Shown: positions 50,815-62,000 of the stretch, one piece after another
How the letters are laid out: the number at the start of each line of letters is the position of its first letter
How positions within the stretch are numbered: position 1 is the first letter of the stretch
From: Camarhynchus parvulus
Taxonomy: Eukaryota; Chordata; Aves; Passeriformes; Thraupidae
Assembly (NCBI RefSeq): GCF_901933205.1
Contig: NC_044572.1
Coordinates: 91,416,965 to 91,480,964 of the forward strand
Length of the DNA: 64,000 nucleotides
Reading direction: 5' to 3'
Program-made: the position numbers and the translations under genes
Notes under the pieces: model-generated
Database searches by the model: none
What the model was told of the DNA's origin: nothing
Seen by the model: the letters and a program-made list of their open reading frames with translations, nothing else

Positions 50815-51633
50815 GGAGCTGGACAATCACCAGCTGTATGAAGTTCAGCAAGGGAAAGTGCCAGATTCTGCACCTGGAGTGGGACAGCCCTGGATATACA
50901 AACTCAGGAATGAGATGCTGGAAAGCAGTGCTGGGGAAAGGGGTTGATGGCAAGTTGAATCTGAGTCAGCAGTGCCCTGGCAGCCAGGAGGGCCAGGTGT
51001 GTCCTGGGAGGCATCAGGCACAGCATCACCAGCTGGGCAAGGGAGGGGATTGTCCTTCTCTGCTCTGAGCCGGGGCAGCCTCACCTCAAGTGCTGGGGGC
51101 AGTTCTGGGTGCCACAACATCAAATATTAAACTATTAGAGAGTGTTCAAAGCAGGGCTGTGAAGATGGTGAAGGGTCTTGAGGAGAAGCCATGTGAGGAG
51201 TGCCCAAGGTCACTTCAGGTGCTTTCAGGTCTGTTCAGCCTGCTCTTCAGGAGAAGACATGACTGAGGGGAGGCCTCATTGCAGTGTACAGCTTCCTCAT
51301 GAGGGGGAGAGGAGGGGCAGGCACTGATCTTTTTTCTGTGGTGACCATTGACAGGATCCAATAAAATGGCCTGAAGTTGTGTCAGGGGACGTTTATATCA
51401 AGAGGTTTATATCAGAGGAGGTTGAATATCAGGAAAAGGTTCTTCATCCAGAGAATGGTTGGGCACTGGAACAGGCTCCCCAGGGAAGTGGTCACAGCAC
51501 CAGCCTGACAGAGTTGAAGGAGTGTTTGGACAGTGCTCTGGGGCACATGGTGTGACTCTTGGGATGTCATGTACAGGGCCAGGACTTGGACTTGATGATC
51601 TTGATTGGTCCCTTCCTACTTAACATATTTTTT
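50815..51633 (+). mobile_element. CR1 LINE fragment including the end of ORF2
   Basis: Plus-strand CR1 about 820 bp long. It begins at the last conserved part of the reverse-transcriptase frame (encoding FSKGKCQILHL, a recurrent CR1 ORF2 signature) and continues through the 3' region: TGCCAAGGT-like, GTTGAATATCAGGAAAAGGT, GGCACTGGAACAGGCTCCCC, CAGGGAAGTGGTCACAGCAC and GACTTGATGATCTTGATTGG. It ends at a GAT repeat. Independent of the copy 30 bp upstream, whose 3' end is intact. Confidence 0.92.
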
Positions 51634-51654
51634 GATGATGATGATGATGATGAT
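51634..51654. repeat. (GAT)n run at a CR1 3' end
   Basis: Seven GAT units directly after the CR1 fragment, possibly grown from the short repeat tail left by CR1 retrotransposition. Confidence 0.9.
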
Positions 51655-54070
51655 ATTTTAAAATTATTTTCTGTGAGAGGTTGAAAGACTGTTGTAAAAT
51701 AATGTCCTTCCCAGAGTTTACATTTAGTGTCATTTCAAAAGTACCCTTAAGTACTTTTCATTTGTGCTGAATGTGATTTGATATAGATGAAACAAATGGT
51801 GTCTGACACAGAAGACTTCAGAGCTTTTAATTCTGTAATTTCAAGACGTGTAGATAATTACATATTTTTCCTCAAATAAAAATAATCCTCTGCTCATTTT
51901 GGCAAATATTTATTCATCTCTGCTGTTTTAATTGGCAATTAAATGAATGGAGCATGACTTCTTTATCAAATAAATACTTACTTTAGAAATTAAGGGTATA
52001 ATTTGAAAATAAAATGTAATCTTTGAGTAGAACAGATTGCTAATATTCAACAACTATTCATTATCTATTTTCACTTTATGTCTTGGCTGTTTAAAAGGAT
52101 ATAAGAATATATTCCTAAACTCGGCATTAGATGCAGGAGCTACATTTTCTGGTTGGAAGTTCTTGAACAGACCTTACAATAGGCTCAAGTGCGCTAAAAA
52201 TAAACTTCTAGCAATTCATATTAACTGGGTAATAACAGGCAACAGCAAAAAGCAGTATCCAGCTATGATGAAAACAGGAAGCACATTACACAATCTGCCC
52301 TTTCCAGATAGGTATGAATTCTTAAAGGCTTAACTAAAATAATAATCCCTCAAAGTTTTTAATAAAAGCAGAGAGTTTTCTATTGTTCATAGCTGAGTGG
52401 AGACAAAAAACATGCACCCCAGTACATTGTGAAAGATCTGCTGTGTCCTGGGAAACAACACTATTTCCATTTAGTTCTTGGTAACCCTGATTCAATTTTA
52501 AGTAATGGATTTGATCCTGCAAAGGCTGAGCATCTGAGCCTTATCCAGCAAAACTACACGGTGCTGTTAAGCCTGGGAACATTGTGAGATGGAAACCCAG
52601 AAGGTGACCCCTGATTGGCTCGGGTGAGAAAAGAGTGCTGAGCTCCTGTCATCGATGCTGAAGGTATCTGTGCTCCAGCACTTCCCAGAAACCATGTTCC
52701 CTCTCTGAAGCAGTAGCATCCTCTTCACCTTTTCTTGGTAGGTAGAGGTGGCAACTGGGTCTTTTCCTTAGAAGTGAAGAGGGAAGCACTAGCTAGATCT
52801 AGGCAGCCCAAGAGAGGTTTCGGTGAAGACATAATACTCATTTTATTTCTGTGGTCAGGCCGGGAAAAGAAACAACACCCCTGCTGCCAATGCAAGGGAT
52901 CTAGAAAAGATCCGTGTTTTCTCAGGCTCTTTTTCTGGTTGTGAGGTTGTAAAAAGCAGTGAAAAGTAGTCATGTGCAGAACCAAATATCTGGTATATCC
53001 AAATTCCTGTCGTCTTAAGTCTGCCACCGTTCTGAGTACTTAAGTGTTTTGGATGCAGGACCAACTTGCTTGCATTTTTTGGGGTTAACACTTTTTCTGG
53101 TATGTTAATGGGACAAATTACAGCATCTTCAACATGAGGTGCTCCAGAAGTGCCCATGCTTGGGTCAGGATCCAGCCAGACTACAGTAACAGAGGGTGTT
53201 GCCTGCCCAAGAAGGGCATTCCTCAGCCTAGCTATGGCCTTCTTCTGTCCTGGAGTGCTGGCTGATCCCAGCTGTGCTTTTGCCACTGTTGTCCCTGGAC
53301 CACTGGAATGCCTCCTCAGGGAAGCTCTTACCCACCTTTTGGGAGACTAGCCTTTCACACTGTGGCTCTGCCTCTGTAATATAGGTGTCTCTGCGTACGT
53401 GGTAAACATGATACAACACAGCTTTCTTCACCCTGTGTGTTCAGGATGCATTTGCATGGCAAAGATATGTCACTGTGTATCTGTCATACCAAACAAAATC
53501 GTGTTAGACCTTTAAGTTTGCTCTGATTTGGGTGTTTTTTATTAAATGCTGCCCATATGATAAACTGAGCTCTGACATTAAGATGTTGGAAAGTCAGAAT
53601 TGACTATTTCCACCCGGCAGGATGGAATGCAGCCATGTTATTAAATAATGACAATGTTGATTTACTGTTATCAAATTCTTCATAGAGGCTAAATACATTA
53701 AACAGTCTGTGCAGGTAATACTGGTATAAACGCAGACCCGTGGATGAAGTATTGCCATATTATCTTATTCTTATCATACAACTTTGGTACACTGGACAAA
53801 GCTGGTACTTTGTGTATTCATTTAATGATTGTATGGTCTGCAAATGGTCCTTATCATATTTCAGAAGTACATGGCCAAAATGATTCTTATGATATTCAAC
53901 AGCAGAAAGCTTCTTTGTAAACTAGAGATAAGGTTTCCTGTGGAATCTCCTCAGGTTTAAAAATTGGAAGCCACGTCATTGCCTGCTTAATTTGTTTATG
54001 TTTAGTTCATGGATTACAATAAGTGCTTCCATTTTTAACCACATCTTGCTCCAATGTATTCTTTTTGTTG
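51655..54070. other. Intergenic DNA, no gene recognised
   Basis: AT-rich unique sequence. No exon or repeat family recognised. Confidence 0.55.
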
Positions 54071-54072
54071 CT

Positions 54073-54415
54073 TGTTGTGGTTTGGCCCTGGCTAGATGCC
54101 AAGCGCCCAACAAGAAGGGAGAGAGAAATAAAGCCCAAGAGAAACAAGTAATGATGCACAGCGCAATTGGTCCCTAACCCCTGAGTGATGCGCAGCCTGT
54201 CTCTGCCAGTGACTGGGGCCTCCCAGCAAACTCCAACCTAGTTTATGTCCCTTTGGCTAGTTTGGATCAGCAGTCCTGGCTGTGGTCCCCTCCCGCTTCT
54301 TGTGTGCCTGCTCACTGGCAGAGTATCAGACACTGAAAAGTCCCTGACTTAGGCTAAGCAGGACGGGTTGAAGTAGCAACAAATCTGACCAGAACGCGCT
54401 AGAACAAGTTGGTTT
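54073..54415 (-). mobile_element. Avian ERVL-type LTR fragment, minus strand
   Basis: Shares blocks with the LTR at 18,951-19,425: a start with GTGGTTTGGCCCTGGCTAG, GATGCACAGCGCAATTGG, AACTCCAACCTAGTTTATGT, GTTTGGATCAGCAGTCCTGG and CACTGAAAAGTCCCTGACTT. Truncated near 54,415. It is in the opposite orientation to the ERVL remnant at 54.9-56.1 kb, so the two are separate insertions. Confidence 0.65.
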
Positions 54416-54419
54416 TATT

Positions 54420-54900
54420 AGTTTAATGGTCACACCATTGATTAATTTTCTCTCAAAGTCGGTCTTCTTGTTCTTAAAGTTGCATTATGTGACACCTGAC
54501 TTGCAGTAGGTGTTCCCCACTGTGCTGTTTGTCACCCATGGGAACTGGGCCAAGGTTGTCATGTTGTACTTTGTAATTCTGGTTTATGATATGGTAGAAT
54601 TGCTGGCTCTGAAATGGATCTGGTATTTGTACTCAGTCTTACAATCTCTATACTTTGGGAGAATCTATCAGAAACTATTAATAATTGTATTTTTTATCTT
54701 TCCTTCTTGGAGACCCAATCCATAGTGGAGATACATCCCTTCACCTTCCCCTTCTCCTCCAGGATAATTAGAACAGCTCTTGAGAATTTTGAATATATTT
54801 GGGATGTTGAAACCAACACGACTGTATTGCTATGTGTCCTGAGTGGGTTCCAGGTCTTTTTAAGAATAAAAAACTGTTTAAGAATATCACCCAGCGGTCT
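54420..54900. other. Short gap between ERV fragments
   Basis: No gene recognised. Could be heavily decayed ERV sequence. Confidence 0.4.
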
Positions 54901-54904
54901 GCCC

Positions 54905-55843
54905 TGAAGCCAGTTATCGGTGGCAGAGCTTATGGGAGAGTATGGGCAAGTGCCAAAGGCTGTGGGCACTTCCAGTGTTTTGGAACTTCATCCTTGAACA
55001 AGTGCAGAATCTGGAAAAGCTAGTGAAATATTTGGAAAAGGTATGTTGTCACTCTGGCAATTTCAGAGAAACAGAAATCACTGCAAATTGCTGGGCCGTG
55101 GCTGAGGCCTTCCAAGCCCTGTCCAACCTTATTCATTACCGTCAAGGGGAGGAAAAGGTCTCTGGATGAGACAACAAAACAACATTCTGTGCCGACCCCT
55201 GGGACAGGCACTGCAGCTGAACCAGAGCACCAGCCTGTGCCCTTATACACAGGGAAGAAAATGGAACCATTGCTTTAAGTAAAGGGGTCTAAGCAGAACC
55301 ACCAGAAGAACCTGAGGAAGAGGCAGAAAAGGAGGCAACCACTGGATCCCTATCCCTGATTGAGCTCCAGCATATGCAAAGTGTTTTAGCTGTCAATCAG
55401 ATGAGCACATCTGGCTGCCTTGGTGATGGTGGTGAGGCTATTAGCCTGGAATTGGAGAGGAAGAAAGCCAAACAGCTGGGATCATCTTCTAGGGAAGGGG
55501 GCATTGGCAAGGCACTTGGAAAAGGAATGCAAGTTCTCAGCCTCTGGAAGCAACTCCTGTCAAGGGTGGAGGAAAAGTATTCCTTCAAGGAAGATATTTA
55601 TGTCACTCAGGAGAATGGACTACCATGGAGAGAAGTATCCAGTACCTGAGGAAATTAGCCATGCTAGAGATGATTTATTATGATCTGAACAATGTGCAGC
55701 CACCCACAGATCCAGAACTCCAATTTACATGTTCCCTGTGGCAGAATCTGTGTGTATTTAGCAAAACACAGGAAAGGTGATAGTGTATTGGAAAGCGTGG
55801 GACTTGAGCATGACATAAATGGAATAGAATAAGGGGTGGGTAC
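54905..55843 (+). pseudogene. Degenerate ERVL internal (gag-region) remnant
   Basis: Lies directly 5' of a plus-strand LTR start and resembles the gag-side internal region that I recall from avian ERVL copies. The reading frame is broken: open pieces at about 54,942-55,169 and 55,374-55,649 are in different frames, with stops between and after them. The pol region is absent or deleted, so it cannot encode a functional protein. The assignment rests on recalled similarity and on the adjoining LTR. Confidence 0.5.
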
Positions 55844-56055
55844 TGTCCTGGTTTCAGCTGAGATAAGGGTAATTTTCCTCCTAGTACTTGGTACAGTGCT
55901 GTATTTTGGATTTAGTATGACAGTAATGTTGATAACTGGTGATGTTTTAGTTGTTGCTAAGAAATGCTTACCCTAAGTCAAAGATTTTTCAGTTTGTCTT
56001 GTTCTGCCATCAAGGAGGTGCACAAGAAGCCTGGAGGGAGCATGACCAGGATGGT
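55844..56055 (+). mobile_element. ERVL 3' LTR, 5' part, plus strand
   Basis: Begins TGTCCTGGTTTCAGCTGAGA, the characteristic start of a common avian ERVL LTR, and continues with TTTTCCTCCTAGTACTTGGT, GCTGTATTTTGGATTTAG and the GTGCACAAGAAGCCTGGAGG block. Recognisable sequence stops near 56,055, so it is truncated. Confidence 0.65.
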
Positions 56056-56059
56056 GTTG

Positions 56060-59000
56060 TTTAGCCTAGGAGTGTATGGGGATACAGCTGCTGAAAGTAA
56101 CTTTGAAGAAGTTTTTTTGAATCCTGAGGAAGCTGGGATGTGACTGGCAAAGGAACTGAACTTTACTAGGTCTCTTTACCTTCATTTTGCCTTCTTGTGA
56201 AAGACTCCCTCTCAAAATTGTGGTGGGGTTTTGAAGGCTTGGAGAGTTCTCCACCATCTGCCATCAAAAAACCATAATTAAGCTGCAAAGACTTAAGGAC
56301 TGACACTAAGATGGCACAGTCTCAGTGGTTTTGACAGATGAACATGGAGAAATGCCAAATTATGAGAATTGTGGGTGAGGTCCTGTCTCTGAAGAGCTGT
56401 TTTATTGTCTCCTGCTGACAGAATACTGAGGAGGGAGAGAGGCAAGGAGACCCTTCTGACTGCAGTTGCTTATCCCTTGCAGAGTGCCTGTTGGTAGGGC
56501 TGTTGCAATGGATTTTGGTCAAAAAATGCCCCTCAGCTGCTGCTTGGAGGGAATGGGCAACTACAGAAAGGTAAGTGACTAAAGAAAGGCATGAGACAAG
56601 GAAAGAGCACATCTGGAAGAAGAGATCTAGAAATAAAGTTGTAACTACAAATGACAGTGACAGAATTTTGACATGTTAAGGCACAGATGAAGTACTTATT
56701 ATTTTTCAATGTAAGTTTTGAAAGGATTAAAAAAATTATTTATACAATTTTCTGTATACTCTATATATACACCCCTTGCTGTACTTTATACACTACCCCC
56801 CAAAATTCTTAAAATAAAGCAATCTGAAATATCAACAAAGATAAATATATTTAATAAAACAGGGATTTAATGAAAAAATTACCAACTTGGTTTGAATTTT
56901 TTTCAAAATTGCTGATCAAAAATCCTTGAAATTTCTTACTATATTCCCTAGTTTTCCTACTGCAGTGCAGGATCATTCCCAAATATTTGTCAATGCTAGT
57001 GTTTTTCTGATCTACTATAATATGTAACAATTTAATTTCAAAGACCAATTAAAGGTTTTTTGTACTGTTGAAATTCAATGCTCATAATTTATGTTTTCCT
57101 TGATATTTGTGTAGTACTGTCTTGTATCTCTCTAAATTATTCTGCTTATGAACGAGTGTGGAGTTTGCACATTTTAAATATTTGTTGTAGATGTGATTGT
57201 AATTTTATGTCATTTAATCAACACTATACATGTATTTTCTTTTAGTTTAGTCTCCCCTAATTATTTTTGCAGCTTTTCTTTGAACTTAATCCAATTTGTC
57301 TATGCGTTTCTCGTAATTAGGTGCTGATAGCAGAAGAGCATTTGGACAAATTCCACCTGTTATGTGAAGAATCATCCCTTTTATTTCTTCAAACCTGTGC
57401 CTTGCTAGCTCTCATTAATGTCCCTAATTCTTCTGTTTGAAAAACCAGCAGCCACTTGATTTCTAGCCCCCTTTCCACAGGTAGTGTGATTGTTTTGCAT
57501 TCTGTAATCCCTTCTTGGTTCATTTATTTTGACTTCCCCAAGTGCTTGCCTTATTATTTTTGTGTAGGAAATAAGTTAAGTTTGTTCTGCTCGTGGTTTC
57601 CGGAGCAGTGTGGTTTTCTTTCCTCATCAATAGAACTGCCTCTGTTTTTCTCTGAGCTTCTATTATTTATTTAGTTATAGAGTCATTCCCTAACAACTTC
57701 AGCAGTTGTTGATGCTTGACCTTTATCTATGATTATGCAAACAGTTGACCTGTTAAAATAGTGTTAGTGTGTCAAAGTGAAGATCTTAAAGGAAAAACAG
57801 AGTTACAGTTTCCTGGGCAATACTAATTTTGGACCTCTCCCACTTGTATGATGATTACACCTTTTTTTTTCTTTTACACAAGATTCTATCTCACTAAATA
57901 CAAGAATAGGTAACACCAAGCAACAAAACAACTTTCATATCTCTTCTTTAGCCTTTAGCTGTATCATCTTTATTTTAAAGACAAGGAAAATATGTCAGAA
58001 AGGACTTTTTATGAGATAACAGACTTTTGCTAGCAATTAGGATAAAGTCTGTCAGTGTGGAAACTCCCAGCACTGCTCTGTTCTTCAGAGCTGGCCATGA
58101 GCATGCTTAGGAATGCACACTTGAGAAAGTGCATGGTCATATCACACCCCTGAAAGTCAGCACTTCAAACAAGACACACCAAAAATGAGGACTGAAAAAT
58201 ATTTCTGTCTTGTGGGCAGGGAGGGAAATCTGGAAATTTCTGTGAAATCTATGGAAGAGTCAGGCCTGGAAATGAGTTCACCTGTCTTAATTTCTGCTTC
58301 CTAAACTTTACATCTGCTCTCGCCCTCTGCCAGGCTCCTGTAATGCATGAAGCCATGTAGAAAATGAGGCAGGGACAGAATTAAGACTATTGTTTGCCCT
58401 GGTCTGTGTGTACATACCCTTCTTTCTGTGAGCTCTGTCAGACCCAAGGGAGTATCAGAAAAACAGAGTAATTCCCTGAGGTGGTAGGGATTTCCTTCAT
58501 CTCACTGTGAATTATCGTGTAATAGCAAAATATGTACAACTGTAAACTGTATAATATTTTATCAAATGTCAGACAAGCACCTTAAAGCTTTGCTCTCAAT
58601 GAAAGATCATCAAGGTTTTGCGCAAAGGGAGAAAAATTAGCAGGTGATTTGAAACAATTTAGAAATCAGGTGTTGAGGACTGGTCTCTCACAGAGTAGTT
58701 GGACAAAGAAACAAAACCTGCAACTACTATACACTATCATGAGGGTTCTGTGTTATCAATTAAAGTGAGAAAGGTCAAGGAAGTATCTGAGGAAGATTAT
58801 TCCTTCCAGATCATAGCCATAGAAGGATGCCAGGACAACTGAGAAAATGTTGTATTCAATGAGGTTTGTAAAAACAAAGAAAAAAACCAGGACTCTATTT
58901 TTGAACGTTACATTAACAAGTAATTGTGAACACTGGCTAGGGCTGTTCTGCAGATTTTTTTTAGCAGTGTAGATTTTGGTCATCCTTGACTGTTCCACCA

Positions 59001-62000
59001 ACACATTTATTTGTTCATTGCTCATGGTCCTGCTGTGATGAAAGAACTCAAGAACTCTATCTTTTGGCATCCAGTAATGTTTTTGGTTTGATCCTGTAAC
59101 CAAATGATGCTAGCCACAAAATTATTTTAATTTTGTCATTATTTTGCATGGTATACTTCTTAATTTTGGTTCTGGCACACACAGCATGGAAACTTAACCC
59201 AAATAACCACTAATGTCTTTGCAATAATGTCAAGCAATATTTGGCAATTATTTCACTGTATGTTTTTGGAAGATGTTTGACACTGACCTGATTTCAAATG
59301 GGAACAATTGTGAGTTTATGAAACCAAGCATGGAAATGTAAACTAAACAGCCAGTCATCTCCAGCAGGAACACAGCAATTATATTCTTCCAAAATATTTA
59401 GTTTCAACTGGAAATAAATACACAACAAGTAAGGGGTGAATAGGAGGCCTACTAAAGAGTCTAAGAAAATGGCTAGGCAGGACTTTGTTTTGACCTTTAT
59501 ATTTTGCCTTAATTCTGTTTCCTGTTAGAGTAGTTAACTGGATTTTGCAGTATCCATTCAGCCTGCTGTAGAATAATTAAAAGAATGCTGATTGATGTGT
59601 GTTGCTTATTGGAAGCCAGTGATATACTGTTGTACAAAGAGTGCTGTAGAGGGAGTTACATACAAACCCTGATATATCACAATAAATTTTTAAAATCAAA
59701 TTTTGACCTCACTAAATGAAGAAAAGGGAGATTTTTCCAAAACATTGGCATCCTATACAAGTGAGTCTAGTAGGTAGGGTAAGAAACCAATACATTGTTT
59801 ATGGAAATAATAGTTGATACTGCCTGACTGAGGGCACAGTCTAGGAAAAAATTTATGGAGTAATATAATATCATTCTAGATAGGACATCTGTAATGGCTA
59901 ATATTATTGACACATAAGAATTAGGAAAGTTTGGGACAGAACCAGTTAAGTTACTTGGTAAGGAGCAAGATAGCTTGTTCAGGGGCTTTAGTCTGGTTAG
60001 ATTGGATTTCAAATCTCAAATCCTTATTTCATTTTAGGATTAGTTTACATGTCTTCATCAGCCAGGTAATACTATCCATTTTTTATAACTTAAATATAGA
60101 ACTAAAAAGATTCATAAAATCAGCATCAACTAGGTGATGGGTTTTGAGTCATGAATGTGGTGGTAGAAGATGGTATTATTGTTATTGTTATCATCCTCAT
60201 CATCATTGCCATCATCCTCAGATTTCACAAGATCATTTCAGATTTTCACAAGATCTCCAGTCAAACTTGTTTAATCTGGATTTAGATGATACTTTCTGCC
60301 AGCTCCTAGTGATTAAGCATAGTGGGGGTAGGTACATAAACTATTTCTCAGTCACATTTTCTTGTGGATACTTGAAGTTTTATTTTGCATAGGATAGTCT
60401 CACATCTGCCAAGATATTAGAATTGTTAGGTAATTTTCTGTTTCCTCTTGAATTCTGTGATAGCCTGAGAAGATGTTGCCTGGGTTGTGTTCTTTTCATA
60501 TCACTAAAACTCAGAAGTGGAGTGGCAGCTCCACAAATAAATATTCAGCTTCAACATAAAAGAAACTTTCTGGAAAATCTGAACAACCATTTGCCAGAGA
60601 TGAAGTATTAGATGGTAAAAGTGCTGCTTTGATTTTGTTGCACAAGTCCAGGTCTGTTTCAGGTGCAAGAGTTCAATCTTAACAGGATAGCTCCAACCCT
60701 GAACTGGAACAGGATAGTTCCAAATGTTGACTATGAATTACTGGTTAGTTTAAATAACATATGCAGCAAACCTTTATGTCTGTCCATAGGTATTTAAAAT
60801 TAATTACAAATAGCTGCTATTAAAAAGTTTTCCAAAAGAATGGGTATTTCTGGTTTGCACTGTAGAAGAAAATGCTGTCATATTACCCAATAAAACCCTT
60901 ACCAACCATAATTACTACTGATTGCCCTAACCTCTCAGTTCTACCTGGCAAAAAGAAACGCGGAGTGTTGTTCCTGTTACTCTTTCCCTTGCCCCTGAAT
61001 CTCCACAAGAATGACTAGCTGAGGTGGCTACATGGCATTTTGGTATAAACAGCTCCTGCCAAATCCAGATAGTTCATACATGCAGGTGAAACGTTACTCT
61101 CACTGTTTTTTGGGAGTTCTCAGACTGCTATCAGCCACATTGGTTAGGGAAGTGGGAAGAACTTCAACTGTCATTCTCAGCAGGCACAGATATTTATTGG
61201 TGAAACTCCCCAATATATTGATTTTCTGGCTTACAATGTGAAAGAAACTATTTTACTTTGACATTTAACTCAACACTCCAAAATTCTGGCCTCTGGTTTC
61301 TAATAGATGAATCTTAAAGAGGTATTATGAACAAGTTAAAATCCACTGTAATTTCTCTCCAAGCATTCATTGTCTACAGGAGGGATGGATAAACAGTTTT
61401 CACTAATAATCTGAATCACATAAAATATTACTTATAATGAATTCTTAAAAAAATATTCTATACAGTTTTTATTCACAACTGCCGTTCTTTGTCATGAAAA
61501 AGCACTTTTGATATATACTTAGGGCCAATTCATTCTTGGCTTTTTGTTAGCTCAGAAACTTGCCTTTGAATGTGGAGAAAATGCAATAGGTGGAACCTTC
61601 CTAGAAATGCAAATTACTTCAAATTTGTTTTGCCCAACATTTACAATAGCTAAAATTCTTTTAGTAATGTCTACTGGTTGTTATTTAAATTGCAGACACT
61701 GAAAATCACACAGTTGTGTGGTGAAGGGACAAGGGAACACATGCATTGCTGGAAGAGAGTAGGCTCTATAAGGAGTTTCTTATTTGAATATTTACTTAAA
61801 TACTTAAATACTTTTGAATGTTGTCATTTCCATAGCACAGAAGCACATTAATGATGTTAAAATACAGTAAGAGGGTTAAAACCAATCTACCTTCCCTAAT
61901 TCTGAAGAGCAGAAATTGATGGCTGTCTTGGTGGCCTTTTGCTTTCCTCAGAGTCTCCCAGAAGATGTTGCAGTTGTTAAATCTGGGAATTGCTCATAGC

